In this document: positions 44,186-53,839 of the stretch, piece by piece
Layout: the number at the start of each line of letters is the position of its first letter
Position numbering within the stretch: the first letter of the stretch is position 1
DNA from: Diploptera punctata
Lineage: Eukaryota; Arthropoda; Insecta; Blattodea; Blaberidae
DNA length: 64,000 nt
Reading direction: 5' to 3'
NCBI GenBank assembly: GCA_030220185.1
Contig: JASPKZ010004567.1
Location: 496,001-560,000 of the forward strand
Position numbers and translations under genes: made by a program
The notes under the pieces: generated by a model
Databases searched by the model: none
The model's input: the letters and a program-made list of their open reading frames with translations, nothing else
What the model was told of the DNA's origin: nothing

Positions 44186-44496
44186 CAATACTGAGGATGG
44201 AACAGAAACTATGTTCCGAAACTAGTTTATAATCAAATAAGAAGAACAATATGAGGTGAGTGATAAAAATATTCTACCTTAATGAATATACCTCATAGTG
44301 AGAATTCCTAAAATAAGTAACATTAGGATGTTTCTTTTAATTATTTATAATGTAATTAATAATATTCTTTTATTGTTCTATCTGTCCTCACATCATTGAG
44401 AATTCTTCTGATCTTTTCCACCAAGGTCACAATAATTTAAGTTTCCTGACTTTCACCTGAGAGTGGTTTAATGGATGATAATATACAGTGTATCTT

Positions 44497-44875
44497 TGTT
44501 AATATTATTTGTTTTTAAACATCTTAATGATGGACAAATTATATTTGAAAAGAAAAATTTTTCTTTTCAAATATAATTTGTCCATCATTAAGATGTTTAA
44601 AAACGAATAATATTAACATTGAAAGAAGTACTACTGGCTTTATAAGTAATGTTTAAATTCCCAATAAAAAGTCTTCTTAATAAAGAAGCCGCCATTTGCA
44701 AAAATCGTAGCAACGGCTCGTAGCATTTGGGGTTAGGGAATTAACTATGTGTAAGAGAAAAATACGCATTTAGATTGGAGGCCTAGGTGGCTCAGATGGA
44801 AGAGCATGGACATAGAAAGTCAAAGGTCCTGGGTTGAAACCCCAGTCTAGGCGTATATTTTTCTTTTCAAATATA
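44497..44875 (+). mobile_element. tRNA-like repeat with inverted 5' copy and 14-bp TSD
   Basis: ATACAGTGTATCTT at 44483-44496 and 44876-44889. The unit starts with an inverted copy (44497-44560) of the following AAAATTTTTCTTTTCAAATA... segment. The full body and a head at 44781-44852 (GCCTAGGTGGCTCAGATGG, GGGTTGAAACCCC, TCTAGGC) follow, and it ends TTTTCTTTTCAAATATA. This is the cleanest single copy in the window for defining the family's ends. Confidence 0.85.
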
Positions 44876-44889
44876 ATACAGTGTATCTT

Positions 44890-45081
44890 ATTTAACATAT
44901 GTAGGAAATAACACAATGAGATTTCTTTTAATTTTAATGAGTTGGATATTTTGACTCACCTCATATTTATTGATTATGCAGACTAGTTTTGTCGCTTCTG
45001 TGCGACATTCTTGATGCATTCCAACTGAGTTGGATCAAGAAATATGAGGTGAGTCAAAATATCCAACTCATTAAAATTAAA
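44890..45081. mobile_element. PLE palindrome with 15-bp TSD, same target as previous
   Basis: AATACAGTGTATCTT at 44875-44889 and 45082-45096. Left tail GGAAATAACACAATGAGATT; arms TGAGTTGGATATTTTGACTC-ACCTCATATTT and its reverse complement. The centre keeps stem II GTCGC/GCGAC and AAAACTAGTC. Same subfamily as 1810-2075. Confidence 0.85.
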
Positions 45082-45655
45082 AATACAGTGTATCTTGTTG
45101 AATCACTACCACAAAGAAATATAAATATCTCGTCACTCAGTAAATTTAGAAATATGTTTTCATTTTGTCTTATGTAGGGACTCTTCAAGTTTAGTAAAAA
45201 AATCATAACTCTAGTGCACATGTGGGGATATGACAACAACATAGAGTTATAAAATTACAATAGGAAGTAACATTATGAGGTTCTTCTTAATAAATGTTAA
45301 TAATAAATAAAATCAATTTAACATAGAGTTAAATTGGCAGAATTCACGGTATAGCAGAAATGTTGTTATTGGTTAGCCGAGTTGAAGTTTCCAATTGCAG
45401 TGCAAAGAAGATTTTAGCAGGAATATGGTGCAAAGCATCAGACCATTGTGAAATGGTATAATCAGCTGTTGGAAACAGGCTCTGTGTTAAGAAAGGAAGG
45501 AAGTGGCAAAATCGCAGTGTCTGCAGCTAAAGCTGAAGATGTTAGTCAAACATTTCAGTGCAGCCCAAGGAAATCAATTTGAAGGGCCAGTTTAGAGGGG
45601 TATTTCAAAGTCGACTTTTCACAACATTGTTCATAAAAGATTGCATCTTAGAGCA

Positions 45656-45949
45656 TAAAGTAAAGTGATCCCACAACAGACCCAGAGGCCCTTGGGGTAG
45701 TAGGAGGTTAAGGCTCCCACTTTTTTTAGACAATCGGCACTTTATGTCAGCCGGGTTGTCAGCCCTGCGTGACGGCCGCCTTTACCCCCAGAACAAGTGT
45801 CTGGTACTCATTTCTGTTAGAGACTGAGTTGACCCCAGGGCCATAGTGCCACCAGAGTGTTTGGGTCAGTTTAAAAATCCTGATCTCAACGGGACTTGAA
45901 CCCTCGACCCTCCGGCTTGTAGCTCAGTGCCTTAACCACTATACTACGG
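45656..45949 (-). repeat. tRNA-derived SINE, second copy
   Basis: Reverse complement of the 20757-21050 SINE: it begins TAAAGTGATCCCACAACAG and ends with GGCTTGTAGCTCAGTGCC and CCACTATACTACGGC. It splits the mariner pseudogene. Possible short duplication (GCATAAA against GCATACAAA), uncertain. Confidence 0.82.
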
Positions 45950-46564
45950 CATACAAAATCCAATTTCTGCAAAAGCCGCAGTGAAATGAAAAACCCAGAA
46001 GGGCCGAGTTCACTAATGCAATGTTAGCCCGCATTGAAGATAACAATGGATTCTTCAACCATGTCGTATTCTCAGACGAAGCAACTTTCACATGTGTGGT
46101 AAGGTGTACTGCCATAATTGTAAAATATGGGGAGAAGAAAACCCACATGTCATAATGGAATATGAACATAATAGCCAAAATATAACTCGTGTGCTTTGAT
46201 TTGTGATACTATTATCAGACTTTTCTTCTTTGCTAGAAGTACAGTGATACGAACATATTACCTTAATATATTGGAGAACTATGCAGATCTGCAAATACTG
46301 GATGAGCTCTTCTTCCAGCAAGATGGAGCCCCTCCACATTATGGCAATGAAGTTCAAGACTATCTCAATATGCAATTTCCAAACAAATGGATTGGAAGAT
46401 GAGATCTCACTGAATGGCCTCCAAGGTCACCATATTTGTTCTTCTTAGGCCAGGTGCCCACTAAGATGATCGTGATATGATAGTGATACAACAAATACAC
46501 TGATCCAACATGGACTATGACAGCAAAGTGACCTGACACTCACTGGACTGATTCATAGTACAAC

Positions 46565-46726
46565 ATGTCGTCGGAGGACAAGGATGTTCTCGATCTAGTT
46601 TATTTAGCTAATATCAATTATTACAACAGAAGACGTAAAAGGCGATTCTGGGTACATCCTTTTGGGCTTGCTAATGTAGAAGAAAGTGGTGCTTTTAATG
46701 TGTTCAAAGAATTAAATATGTATTAA
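46565..46726 (+). pseudogene. Harbinger transposase N-terminal fragment
   Basis: 53 codons, MSSEDKDVLDLVYLANINYY, then NRRRKRRFWVHPFGLANVEE and SGAFNVFKELNMY. The RRFWVHP...GAFxxxxKEL pattern is the N-terminal region of PIF/Harbinger transposases. The DDE domain that should follow is deleted. Confidence 0.8.
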
Positions 46727-46820
46727 ATAACAATTGGAAGAAATATAAGATGTCAGGAAAAAGGAAAGTAATTTATTTATGAAGTTATTTAAATTTTAAA
46801 AAATAATAAATAAAGAAAAT

Positions 46821-47123
46821 GACCAGCTTCATGGGCTAGTGGTCAGCGTTTCTGACTACAGTTCATGAGGTCCCGGGTTCGATTCCCAGTCAAGCCTTAG
46901 GAATTTTTCTTAAAGGGAATTATTGTGGTTGCCCATGGTCTAGAATTCAGGTTAAGAACTCTCCTGGTGCTTCCTTATCATTTATCACCCATCATATCAT
47001 CGGGGTAACGTAACTCCGCCTTCCAGATGCCCCAACCTAAGAAATGGATTATAATTCTGCCAAAGCCAGGAAGAAAGCCACAAATGTCATAAGAGACAAC
47101 CTGGTGGCATTAGACAAAAAAAA
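46821..47123 (+). repeat. tRNA-derived SINE with 16-bp TSD, inside the Harbinger element
   Basis: AATAAATAAAGAAAAT at 46805-46820 and 47124-47139. Head: ATGGGCTAGTGGTCAGCG (A box) and GGGTTCGATTCCCAG (B box). Body includes TGGTTGCCCATGGTCTAG and CCAACCTAAGAAATGGATTA, ending GGTGGCATTAGAC plus an A run. A different family from the GGTAAAGGCGGCCG SINE. Confidence 0.88.
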
Positions 47124-47512
47124 AATAAATAAAGAAAATAGATAAATGAAGGAGTCTATAATTACTGTTTGCATATTTGTAAATATCTCAATTACATAGA
47201 TTTGTATGCAACGTCACAGTTGCTTTCCTACGATCATTTGTTCGGAAATTCACTTGTTACTTTTACATTTATTTATTTATTGCGGGCAAGTGTGTAAAGA
47301 GTTTGACGTAAGTTAAAAATACTTTAATATATTTTATTTTTTGAGTAAGTTAAAAATACTTTAATATTTTCATAATTGAGCTGTTATTGTAATCTATTTT
47401 GTGAATTGTGGGCTTGACAGAAAATAAATTATCATGGCATTAAAAAATGTTCGGAAATTCAATTGTTAATTTTAATGAGTTTTTATTTTTAATACGAGTA
47501 ATACAATATTCA

Positions 47513-47668
47513 TTATTTACCAGATTTCGACAATTCCTTGGCAATCCTATGCCATGCCTGATCTTGAACATTTCTGTTACTGTATTGGTTCAATATAGTA
47601 TCACAAAGACAAGGATATTCTTTAATAAGTTCAACAAATGTTATATTGAAATCAGGATCGTCTCCCAT
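47513..47668 (-). pseudogene. MADF-domain exon of the Harbinger element
   Basis: MGDDPDFNITFVELIKEYPC, LCDTILNQYSNRNVQDQAWH and RIAKELSKSGK: the first two helices of a MADF (Myb/SANT-like) domain, the usual second protein of PIF/Harbinger elements. 51 residues to a stop; the rest of the domain is absent. Confidence 0.8.
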
Positions 47669-48084
47669 CTTCACACTTGTATACGAGCAACTCACAACTG
47701 ACACAACAAAAAGTGGAGCATGCAGCACTTTGAGCGACACAACACAAACAGTTGGTGTCAAGTTGCTGTCGTATCAGATGAATGGGCTTCTTGCAATTCG
47801 ATATTACGGGTTATAAAGAACATACACGCTAGCAACAAGCAAAGCAACAAATCCGTGTCTTGTTGCTGTCGCTTGTCGTTCCAGTGGGCGCCCTGCCTTA
47901 GATTTCTTTATTTGTTAATATGTAAAAGGCATTGTTTATCGAAGGAACTTCTGTATAGGACCTGGCTGACCTCTGAAGGCTGATAAGAGACCTTGTGCTT
48001 CCATCACACCTCTAATGCTGCGGAACCAAAGATAGATGAGCAGATCTTTTAGAATCAAATCCAAGTTCAAAAGGAGAATATTTT

Positions 48085-48480
48085 TCTTGATTTTTCAATT
48101 TTGTTTTGGAAAGGATTGAAGCAAATCTTATCACAATTTTGGATAAAATTATAATAAATAATGTTATAACATGGAGGAAGATAGAATACAGTCTTGATAT
48201 TATTCGGGCCACCAGAGGCGCACATATGGAGATCTATTGAAACTTGGTGAGTTTTTCTAACATAAAATCTAAGTCTAGTTATTTTGTCATTATAGTTTGG
48301 GTGATATTCAGGTTGCATTGTGATAGTGATTCAACGGAACACACTGTATTTATAATGCAGTCCATATTTTCAAAGATTGTATGTGGGCTATGATAGGACA
48401 CCTGCTGATCCAATGGGCATATTATTATATTCTGAAGAATTTGTATATTTGACTGGCCATCAGAGCCTGGACATTCAGTT
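48085..48480. other. Intron, nothing recognised
   Basis: I see no supported coding or repeat termini between the end of the mariner pseudogene and the repeat at about 48485. Confidence 0.4.
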
Positions 48481-48484
48481 ATTC

Positions 48485-48730
48485 ACAAAAAAAAATCAAC
48501 CACAGTCATGGTTTTATAATTTTTAATTGTTTCCATTACAACTATAAAAAATAAAAGAGTAGCAGGAGTCAATTGCAAAAGGAAAGTCTTAATATTAATA
48601 AAAAGTGTTGTCTGTGTTATTCTTACCTCATATCGTTGTTTGAAAGCTAACATGCCTTGAAACATATTTCTAACAGAAACAACGATATGAGGTAAGAATA
48701 ACATAGACAATACATTTTATTAAGTCATTA
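48485..48730. mobile_element. Small PLE palindrome next to a TTTCCATxACAACTAxAAAA repeat
   Basis: 48485-48600 is a copy of a repeat also present in tandem at 51025-51310 and 61660-61880 (ATGGTTTTATAATTTTTAAT, TTTCCATTACAACTATAAAA). A palindrome with arms TTATTCTTACCTCATATCG and CGATATGAGGTAAGAATAA follows at about 48615-48705. Its centre keeps TTGAAACATATTTC, but no complete hammerhead box. Confidence 0.6.
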
Positions 48731-48739
48731 TCATCCATG

Positions 48740-49430
48740 TAAGTATTAGGCCATGTGGCCTGTTATGGTCTCAAAGAGGAATTATCCATCCAGTGCTTTT
48801 TTGGACATCCCAGCGATCTTTTGCCTTTGGGGCAGTAATGAAGCATGGATTTTGGAATTCTATGAGATGGCATTTGTTGAAGTTGGGCTTTCCAGTTGTT
48901 CTGGTAGTTTTGTATGTGGTGGAGAATGGGTTCTACATCCATCTCTTCCATAATTTTCTCATTTCTTTTATGGTCCCACTTTGTATAGCCTGCTGTATGG
49001 CGCATAAATCACATCTCATTTTCTGTTATTTGGCTTTTATCTCTTCTTTGTATTGTCCATGGTTCACTACCATATCTTAATACTGGTCTTGCGAGAATCT
49101 TATAAAGCCGTAATCTTGTGTTCTTTTGTACTAAAGATGGTTTCATTATACTGTTAATTATCACTGTTGTTTTTTGTAAAATTTGTGATTTTCTTTGATA
49201 TATCTACTTCATCTTGAAATGCTAAATTATAACCCAAATAATTAAATGCATTTACTCGTTCTAAAATTTCATTATCCAAAAGAATTTTTTTTATTAAGTA
49301 AAACCTCATAATGAAGCCCCAGTCTGAGCATATAATTTTTCTCTTCAAATATGATTTATCCACCATTGAGATGTATGAAATGAATAATAGAAACATTGAA
49401 AGAAGCCATACTGGCTTTATAATGTAATGT
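48740..49430 (-). pseudogene. RTE-2 3' fragment, older copy
   Basis: 49005-48763: MRHTAGYTKWDHKRNEKIME and GKRSLGCPKKHWMDN. 49396-49154 includes ILERVNAFNYLGYNLAFQDE (FxYLGY motif). The frame is broken in several places, and 49310-49430 is a tRNA-like unit end. Confidence 0.75.
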
Positions 49431-49434
49431 CTTC

Positions 49435-50720
49435 TTCTTCATCCAACCAAGTCTTAGGCCTATAGGCTTGTTACAATCTACTGATGAATTTTGTATTCAG
49501 CGTTTCCTTGGACGGCCCAGAAATTTCTTCTCTGTTGGACAATAACGAAGCATGGCCTTGGGAACTCTATCTGAACTCATTCATCACAAATGATTCATCC
49601 AGTTGTTCTGGTACCTATGTATGTACTCAATGACCGGTTCTAACTTAGTTCCTTCAAAATATTGCCATTGCGTTTGTGATCCCATTTGGTATATCCTGCT
49701 GTATACCTCATGAATCTCATTTCACTAGAACTTTTCCTGCTCTCTTCTCCTTTCCTCAAAGTCCATGCTTCACTGCCATAGCAAAGTGCAGGTCTTGCTA
49801 AGGTTTTGTATAACAGTACTCTTGTATCTCTCTGGACTAGCGAAGGTTTCATTATATTTAATTAATGTTAGGAAGTAAACATTATGAGGTATAATCATTA
49901 AAATTCATCGGAGAACATATTGTTTAAACAACTCACCTCATAGGATTCATGCTTCCATGATATCGCGATTTCAAACATAGTCATGGCTGATGATGAACAT
50001 GACTATGTTTGAAATCGTGATATCATGGAAGCATGAATCCTATGAGGTGAGTTGTTTAAACAATATGTTCTCCGATGAATTTTTTTGAAGGTTTCATTAC
50101 TGAATTTATTATTCCCATGGTTTTATTAAAATTAATAATTATATTTGCTATGTTTACTTCATCCAAATATGTTAATGTGTATCCCAGGTAGGTAAATGAA
50201 TTTACTCTTTCCAGTATTTTTGAATCTATTCAAATTTTGCTACATACAGGGTATTTTCCTTGAAAAGGCATTACTTTTGTTTTTTCTGTATTGCTTTCAT
50301 GTTATATGGCTATTTTGTTAAAATGGTATACTGAATATTGTAATTCGTCCTCTGAGGATGCCACTACTGCTACATCATCTGCGGAAATTAACATATCTAA
50401 TTTCATATTTCTATTCAATTGTATATGTCCATGACGATCTCTCCGTTCTCTATCTGATTCATAATTTGATAAATAAAAGTGGTGACAGAGAGCATTCTTG
50501 TCTCACTCCTGTATGAATTTCCTGCCATTGTGATACTTTATTGTCACTTCTTACTGCAATTAAATTAGATTTGTACAGGTTATATTTTCTGTGGCTAATA
50601 TTTTTAGTTGTTTGTTTCTATGTACTTTATCATAGGCCTTTTCCAAATCTAAAAAAGCGAGATGAGTTTCTACATTGCATTCTCTTTGTTTTTCTATTAA
50701 TAATTTTAATGAAAAATATA
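49435..50720 (-). pseudogene. RTE-2 copy interrupted by a PLE palindrome
   Basis: The minus-strand 3' part at 49852-49640 (MKPSLVQRDTRVLLYKTLAR, PALCYGSEAWTLRKGEESRK) continues upstream of the PLE insertion at 50087-50720 with complements of the FTYLGYT, ADDVAV and RQECSLSPLLF regions and the FLDLEKAYDKV-like segment near 50640. Frameshifts are frequent. The 5' side is cut by a tRNA-like repeat. Confidence 0.75.
49855..50086 (+). mobile_element. PLE palindrome with complete hammerhead fold and 13-bp TSD
   Basis: GAAGGTTTCATTA at 49842-49854 and 50087-50099. Left tail GGAAGTAAACATTATGAGGT; arms from AAAATTCATCGGAGAACATA to its reverse complement. At 49981-50028: stem I UCAUGG pairs with UCAUGG; CUGAUGA (49987-49993); stem II GAACAU/AUGUUU, loop GACU; GAAA; stem III AUC-GU-GAU; triplet AUA, cleavage after 50022. 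All boxes match the hammerhead consensus. Confidence 0.88.
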
Positions 50721-51000
50721 AAATTCCCAAGTAAATGTCTTCTTAATGAAGAAGCCACCATTTGCAAGATAGAAGCAAAGGTTTCCTAGCATTTGGTGCA
50801 TGGGAATTAACAGCGTATATAAGAGAAAATTTGTGTTTAGATTGGAACTTGCTCAGATAGCTCAGTCGGTCGAGTCTTGGCCTAGAAAGCCAAAGGTCCT
50901 GGGTTCAAGCCCCAGTTTGAGCATATAATTTTTCTCTTCAAATATGATTTATCCATCATTAAGATGTATGAAATAAATAATAAAAACATCAAAATCTCAT
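50720..51000 (+). repeat. tRNA-like repeat unit
   Basis: The body (CCAAGTAAATGTCTTCTTAA, GAAGCCACCATTTGCAAGA) is followed by a head at 50851-50922 (GATAGCTCAGTCGG, TTGGCCTAGAAAGCCAA, GGGTTCAAGCCCC) and the unit end TTTTTCTCTTCAAATATGAT. Confidence 0.75.
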
Positions 51001-51019
51001 ATGTTACTTCCTATTGTAT

Positions 51020-51890
51020 TTAAAAAAAAAGTCTTAATATAATCATGGTTTTGTAACCATTGTCATGAATTTGTAGTTTCACAGAAAAGATAGAAAAATA
51101 CAACCTGTGGTCATAGTTTAGGTTCTGTTTTTTCAATTTATTGATCATCAACAAAGCTTGAACCATAACTATGGTTTTATAATTTTTAATTATTTCCATG
51201 ACAACTACAAAAACTGAAAATCTACAGGAATCAATTATGAAAGTAAAGTCTGAACCAGAATCATGATTTTATATCCATTGCTATGAATTTTCAGTATTTT
51301 ATAATTGTCATAAGTAATGCCACGAGTGATTTCCAAATTATCGATAAATTCACGACTCACGAAGTGAGGAGTGAATTTATCTAGAAAATTTGGAAATCAA
51401 GAGTGGCATTTGTTAGGACTATTTAACGAATAAAATTAAGCTGATTACTCACAAATCATTATTTAACTATAGTTATTTTAAAATATTTATATATTTAATG
51501 TAAACGGCGATGTTTGAAAACAAATGAGAAACGATAGGTACGCTTCTACTGCTTCTTTTGTTTATCACTGCAACCAGATCATACTATTTATTGCCAAATG
51601 AACGCAGTATTGTAAGGAGGAGCTTTCTTTAATATGGTAATTATAACACTGATAAATATTTGGTGAAACACGACTCTGATTGGTTGTAAAACAGAAATCA
51701 TTGAAACGTGATTGGTCATTGACTCCCATTTGGGGCATGAGTTAAATAGTCATGGAAAAGATAGAAAAATTACAATCTGTGGATATGTTTAGATTTTGTT
51801 TTTTCAATTTTCTGTTTGACATTGACCAGATGGACTGCAGAAGCACACAACAAGAACTATGTTTGTAATAAAAGTTAAAGTTAGTTATTT
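51020..51890. repeat. Tandem repeat plus short inverted repeat
   Basis: Two or three diverged units (ATCATGGTTTTxTAA, TTTCCATGACAACTACAAAA, ACTGAAAATCTACAGGAATC) lie at 51025-51310 and again at about 51750-51830. Within it, 51317-51410 is an inverted repeat, GCCACGAGTGATTTCCAAAT against ATTTGGAAATCAAGAGTGGC, around AATTCACGACTCACGAAGTG. Possibly a small MITE. No coding. Confidence 0.5.
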
Positions 51891-51949
51891 GATGAGTCAC
51901 ATGTTTGAAATAAGTAAATTAGTATACACAGCTAAGCTAGTACAATTTT

Positions 51950-52260
51950 TAGTAAAGACAACAATATCTGTCTGAATCGAGAATGGAACCCTGGATCTTC
52001 AGCTTTCTGTGCTGAAGCTCTGCCACTAAGCTAAATTATTATACATGGTTAAGCTAGTTATTTATTTCAGTCAGGTAGTAGTTTTTAGTTGTATTTAAAT
52101 CCTATAATGTTATCTTGAATTTAGAAGCTACCCATATACATTGTAGGGCAAAGGAATTACAGTGAGAAATTAAAGGAGAAGGTCTGAATAACTCAGTAGC
52201 TGAGCATCAACATGGAAAACTGAAAGTCCAGAGTTTGATTCCCAGTTCAGGCAGATATTT
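51950..52260. repeat. tRNA-like remnants, two orientations
   Basis: Minus-strand head remnant at about 51970-52045 (ATGGAACCCTGGATCTTCAG, CTCTGCCACTAAGCTA) and plus-strand head at about 52186-52255 (AATAACTCAGTAGCTGAGCA, GTTTGATTCCCAG). Same orientation logic as the other inverted pairs. Confidence 0.55.
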
Positions 52261-52269
52261 TTCTTAATA

Positions 52270-52745
52270 AATAAGGTGAGTCAGTTGCATCTTACCTCAT
52301 AAAAGTTGAGTTCTTTTAGGACATGTTTCAAAATACACTTGTGTTTCATCTTCAGCTTGTCCAGACTGCTGATTTTTACATTGTCAGCCCTGGATGAAGA
52401 CTCCCACTCCAACTTTTGATAGACTAAAGAACTTGCATATCAAATCCCTCTCCCTGGGAATTTCAAAATTCCTGATTCTACATCCAGAAAAACAGAGATA
52501 GAATCATGAATTTTGAAATTTCAGGGGAGAGGGATTTGATATGCAAGTTCTTTGGTTCACCAAAAGATGGAGTGGGAGTTGACATCTAAGGTAACAATGT
52601 AAAAATCAACAGTCTGGACAAGATGAAGATGAAACACAAGTGTTTTGAAATGAGTCCTAAAAGAACTCAACTTTTACGAAGTAAGATGCAACAGACTCAC
52701 TTATTTATTAAGAACAACCTCATATGTTACTTCCTATTGTAATTT
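52270..52745 (-). mobile_element. PLE palindrome with coding remnant and hammerhead
   Basis: Arms of about 200 bp meet near 52485. The left border is TTGCATCTTACCTCATAAAA and the right TTTTACGAAGTAAGATGCAA. Minus-strand motif 52355-52320: CUGAAGA, stem II GAAACAC/GUGUAUUUU, GAAA, CAUG, GUC. The mirror arm at about 52625-52655 has a clean stem II (AAACAC/GTGTTT), but the first box is altered and GTC reads GAGTC. Both arms encode MNFEI(P/S)GERDLICKFFG scraps. Right tail CAACCTCATATGTTACTTCC. Confidence 0.75.
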
Positions 52746-52749
52746 TATA

Positions 52750-53350
52750 AGATTTTTTTCTCTTTACTAAAAAAAAGTTACATATAATTGATGCATGGTG
52801 TTCTGGCATGTACTGGAATCCTCCCATGACCTCATCACCTACTAAGATGAAGATACACCTTCTGACATCTGACAACAAAAGCAATTTTATATCAAATTAC
52901 TTTTATTTATGTATGTCCTTTGCTGTAGGTATTATACCTTGGCACAGAGATATGGTATATGTGCTGATTCAAATGTCCGTAGAGGAAGTAGTTTTCTCTT
53001 GGAATTTTGTTAGCATGGGACCAGTGCCCAGCTATCATTGTGAGGAATTTGGGTTATTGCAGTAAATAGTGGCTCCAGGTTGAGAAAACAAGCTATAATG
53101 CCTACATGCTGAGCACATGTTACCCTATATTGACTAAATGGTAGCGCACCTCTCTAAGTGCACATATGGATGTGAAGCTAGCAGCTGGTTGGTAGGCCAA
53201 GCAACTTATAGGGTTGTCACTCTATAAAGTTTAGAGTTTATGTTTAAGTATACTCACACAAAAAAAAGTAAATGAAGAAAGTTGATATGAGCTCTGTGCT
53301 AAGATATAATTTATGAGGGTTGAATTTAGGTGTTGTTTCTGTGTTGTGCA
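52750..53350. other. Intron immediately before exon H
   Basis: I see no supported transposon or coding feature. The 85-codon frame at 52808-53065 has no family features and is probably chance. The polypyrimidine tract and branch region before 53351 must lie at the right-hand end. Confidence 0.4.
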
Positions 53351-53351
53351 G

Positions 53352-53555
53352 ATTCTGATGAGGCTGAGAGACAGTGCACAAGCCATGCATAGGAAGATGT
53401 GTCAGAACAAGGTGAAGAAGAAAGAGACAGATGTCGACAGTGTTGGTAACACGGTTCTCAGGAGTTACAACACTTTCTTGCTGTGGCTTCTTGACTTCTC
53501 CTTCAGTAATTTGTTTCCAGGAGCTAACTTTGGACGCCGCGGTTCTTCACTTCAG
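53352..53555 (+). CDS. THADA: THADA homologue, internal exon H (DUF2428 signature)
   Basis: Acceptor TTGTGCAG ending at 53351, donor GTTATT at 53556. The 68 codons read ILMRLRDSAQAMHRKM, a lysine-rich linker, YNTFLLWLLDFSFSNLFPG and ANFGRRGSSLQ. The Y-x-x-F-L-x-W-L-x-x-F-x-x-x-x-L-(F/Y)-P-G-A-x-(F/Y)-x-R-R block is the clearest DUF2428/THADA hallmark in the window. Phase 0 at both ends. Intron H-I is about 9.9 kb and holds the RTE-2 copy and a Tigger-like MITE. Confidence 0.93.
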
Positions 53556-53589
53556 GTTATTGATTTTCTTAAAAATATTTAGAGTCAAA

Positions 53590-53720
53590 ATGATCAGTGG
53601 GGTATGAATAAAATTTGTTGATCATTTAATTATTTTGAGTCTATTATATCTTACCTCAATATTTATTCGTTGATCATGTTACAGAAATCTGTTTCCTAAA
53701 GTTTTAGTTTCGTCCATTAG
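53590..53720. mobile_element. Small PLE palindrome relic
   Basis: GTTGATCATTTAATTATTTTG, TATCTTACCTCAATATTTATTC and GTTGATCATGTTACAG form a partial palindrome with the ACCTCAATATT border of the 3880-4035 subfamily. Confidence 0.4.
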
Positions 53721-53839
53721 TAGTTTGTAGTATTTTTTCTTGTTTCATCAGGAACATAAGAGCATTCGTGAAACACTTACATCTGACAATTTCCTTTGCC
53801 AAATTTTAACTTTGTTTTTGTGTTTTATTTAAATATTAA

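Larger units (their letters stand above)
43332..44314. mobile_element. PLE palindrome with two inverted GIY-YIG ORFs, 15-bp TSD
   Basis: AAGTAACATTAGGAT at 43317-43331 and 44315-44329. Two arms of about 450 bp, nearly identical reverse complements, meet around 43790-43810. The right-hand tail ATACCTCATAGTGAGAATTCC follows only the right arm. Each arm holds a GIY-YIG ORF and a hammerhead motif (minus 43409-43373; plus 44191-44227: CUGAGGA, stem II GGAACA/UGUUCC, GAAAC, ACUAGU). It starts 45 bp after the THADA exon G donor. Confidence 0.92.
46448..47897. mobile_element. PIF/Harbinger-like element with TTA TSD
   Basis: TTA at 46445-46447 and 47898-47900. Termini GGCCAGGTGCCCACT on the left and, as reverse complement, GGCAGGGCGCCCACT on the right. 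Removing it restores the mariner frame ...SPYLFFL-DFF..., proving the boundaries. It contains the start of a Harbinger transposase (46565-46726), a MADF-domain exon (47668-47513, minus) and a nested SINE (46821-47123). The catalytic transposase region is missing. Confidence 0.92.
45330..48080 (+). pseudogene. Mariner/Tc1-like transposase pseudogene, multiply interrupted
   Basis: Frameshifted transposase pieces lie at 45350-45650 (SPRKSI, FSQHCS: HTH region), 45955-46440 (HVVFSDEATFTC with the first catalytic Asp, NILENYADLQILDELFFQQD, GAPPHYGNEVQDYLNMQFPN, KWIGR, WPPRSPYL) and 47900-48000 (DFF...YVKGIVYR). The FQQDGAPPH and DFF(LWG)YVK motifs belong to the DD(34)D/E superfamily. It is cut by a SINE (45656-45949) and a Harbinger element (46448-47897). 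Confidence 0.85.

Noticed and set aside
52808..53065. 85-codon frame just before exon H as an upstream exon
   Set aside because: No splice acceptor context that keeps phase with exon G, hydrophobic random-looking composition and no THADA resemblance.
53356..53380. CTGATGAGGCTGAGAG in THADA exon H as a ribozyme core
   Set aside because: No GAAA box or NUH triplet follows at a suitable distance. It is ordinary coding sequence.
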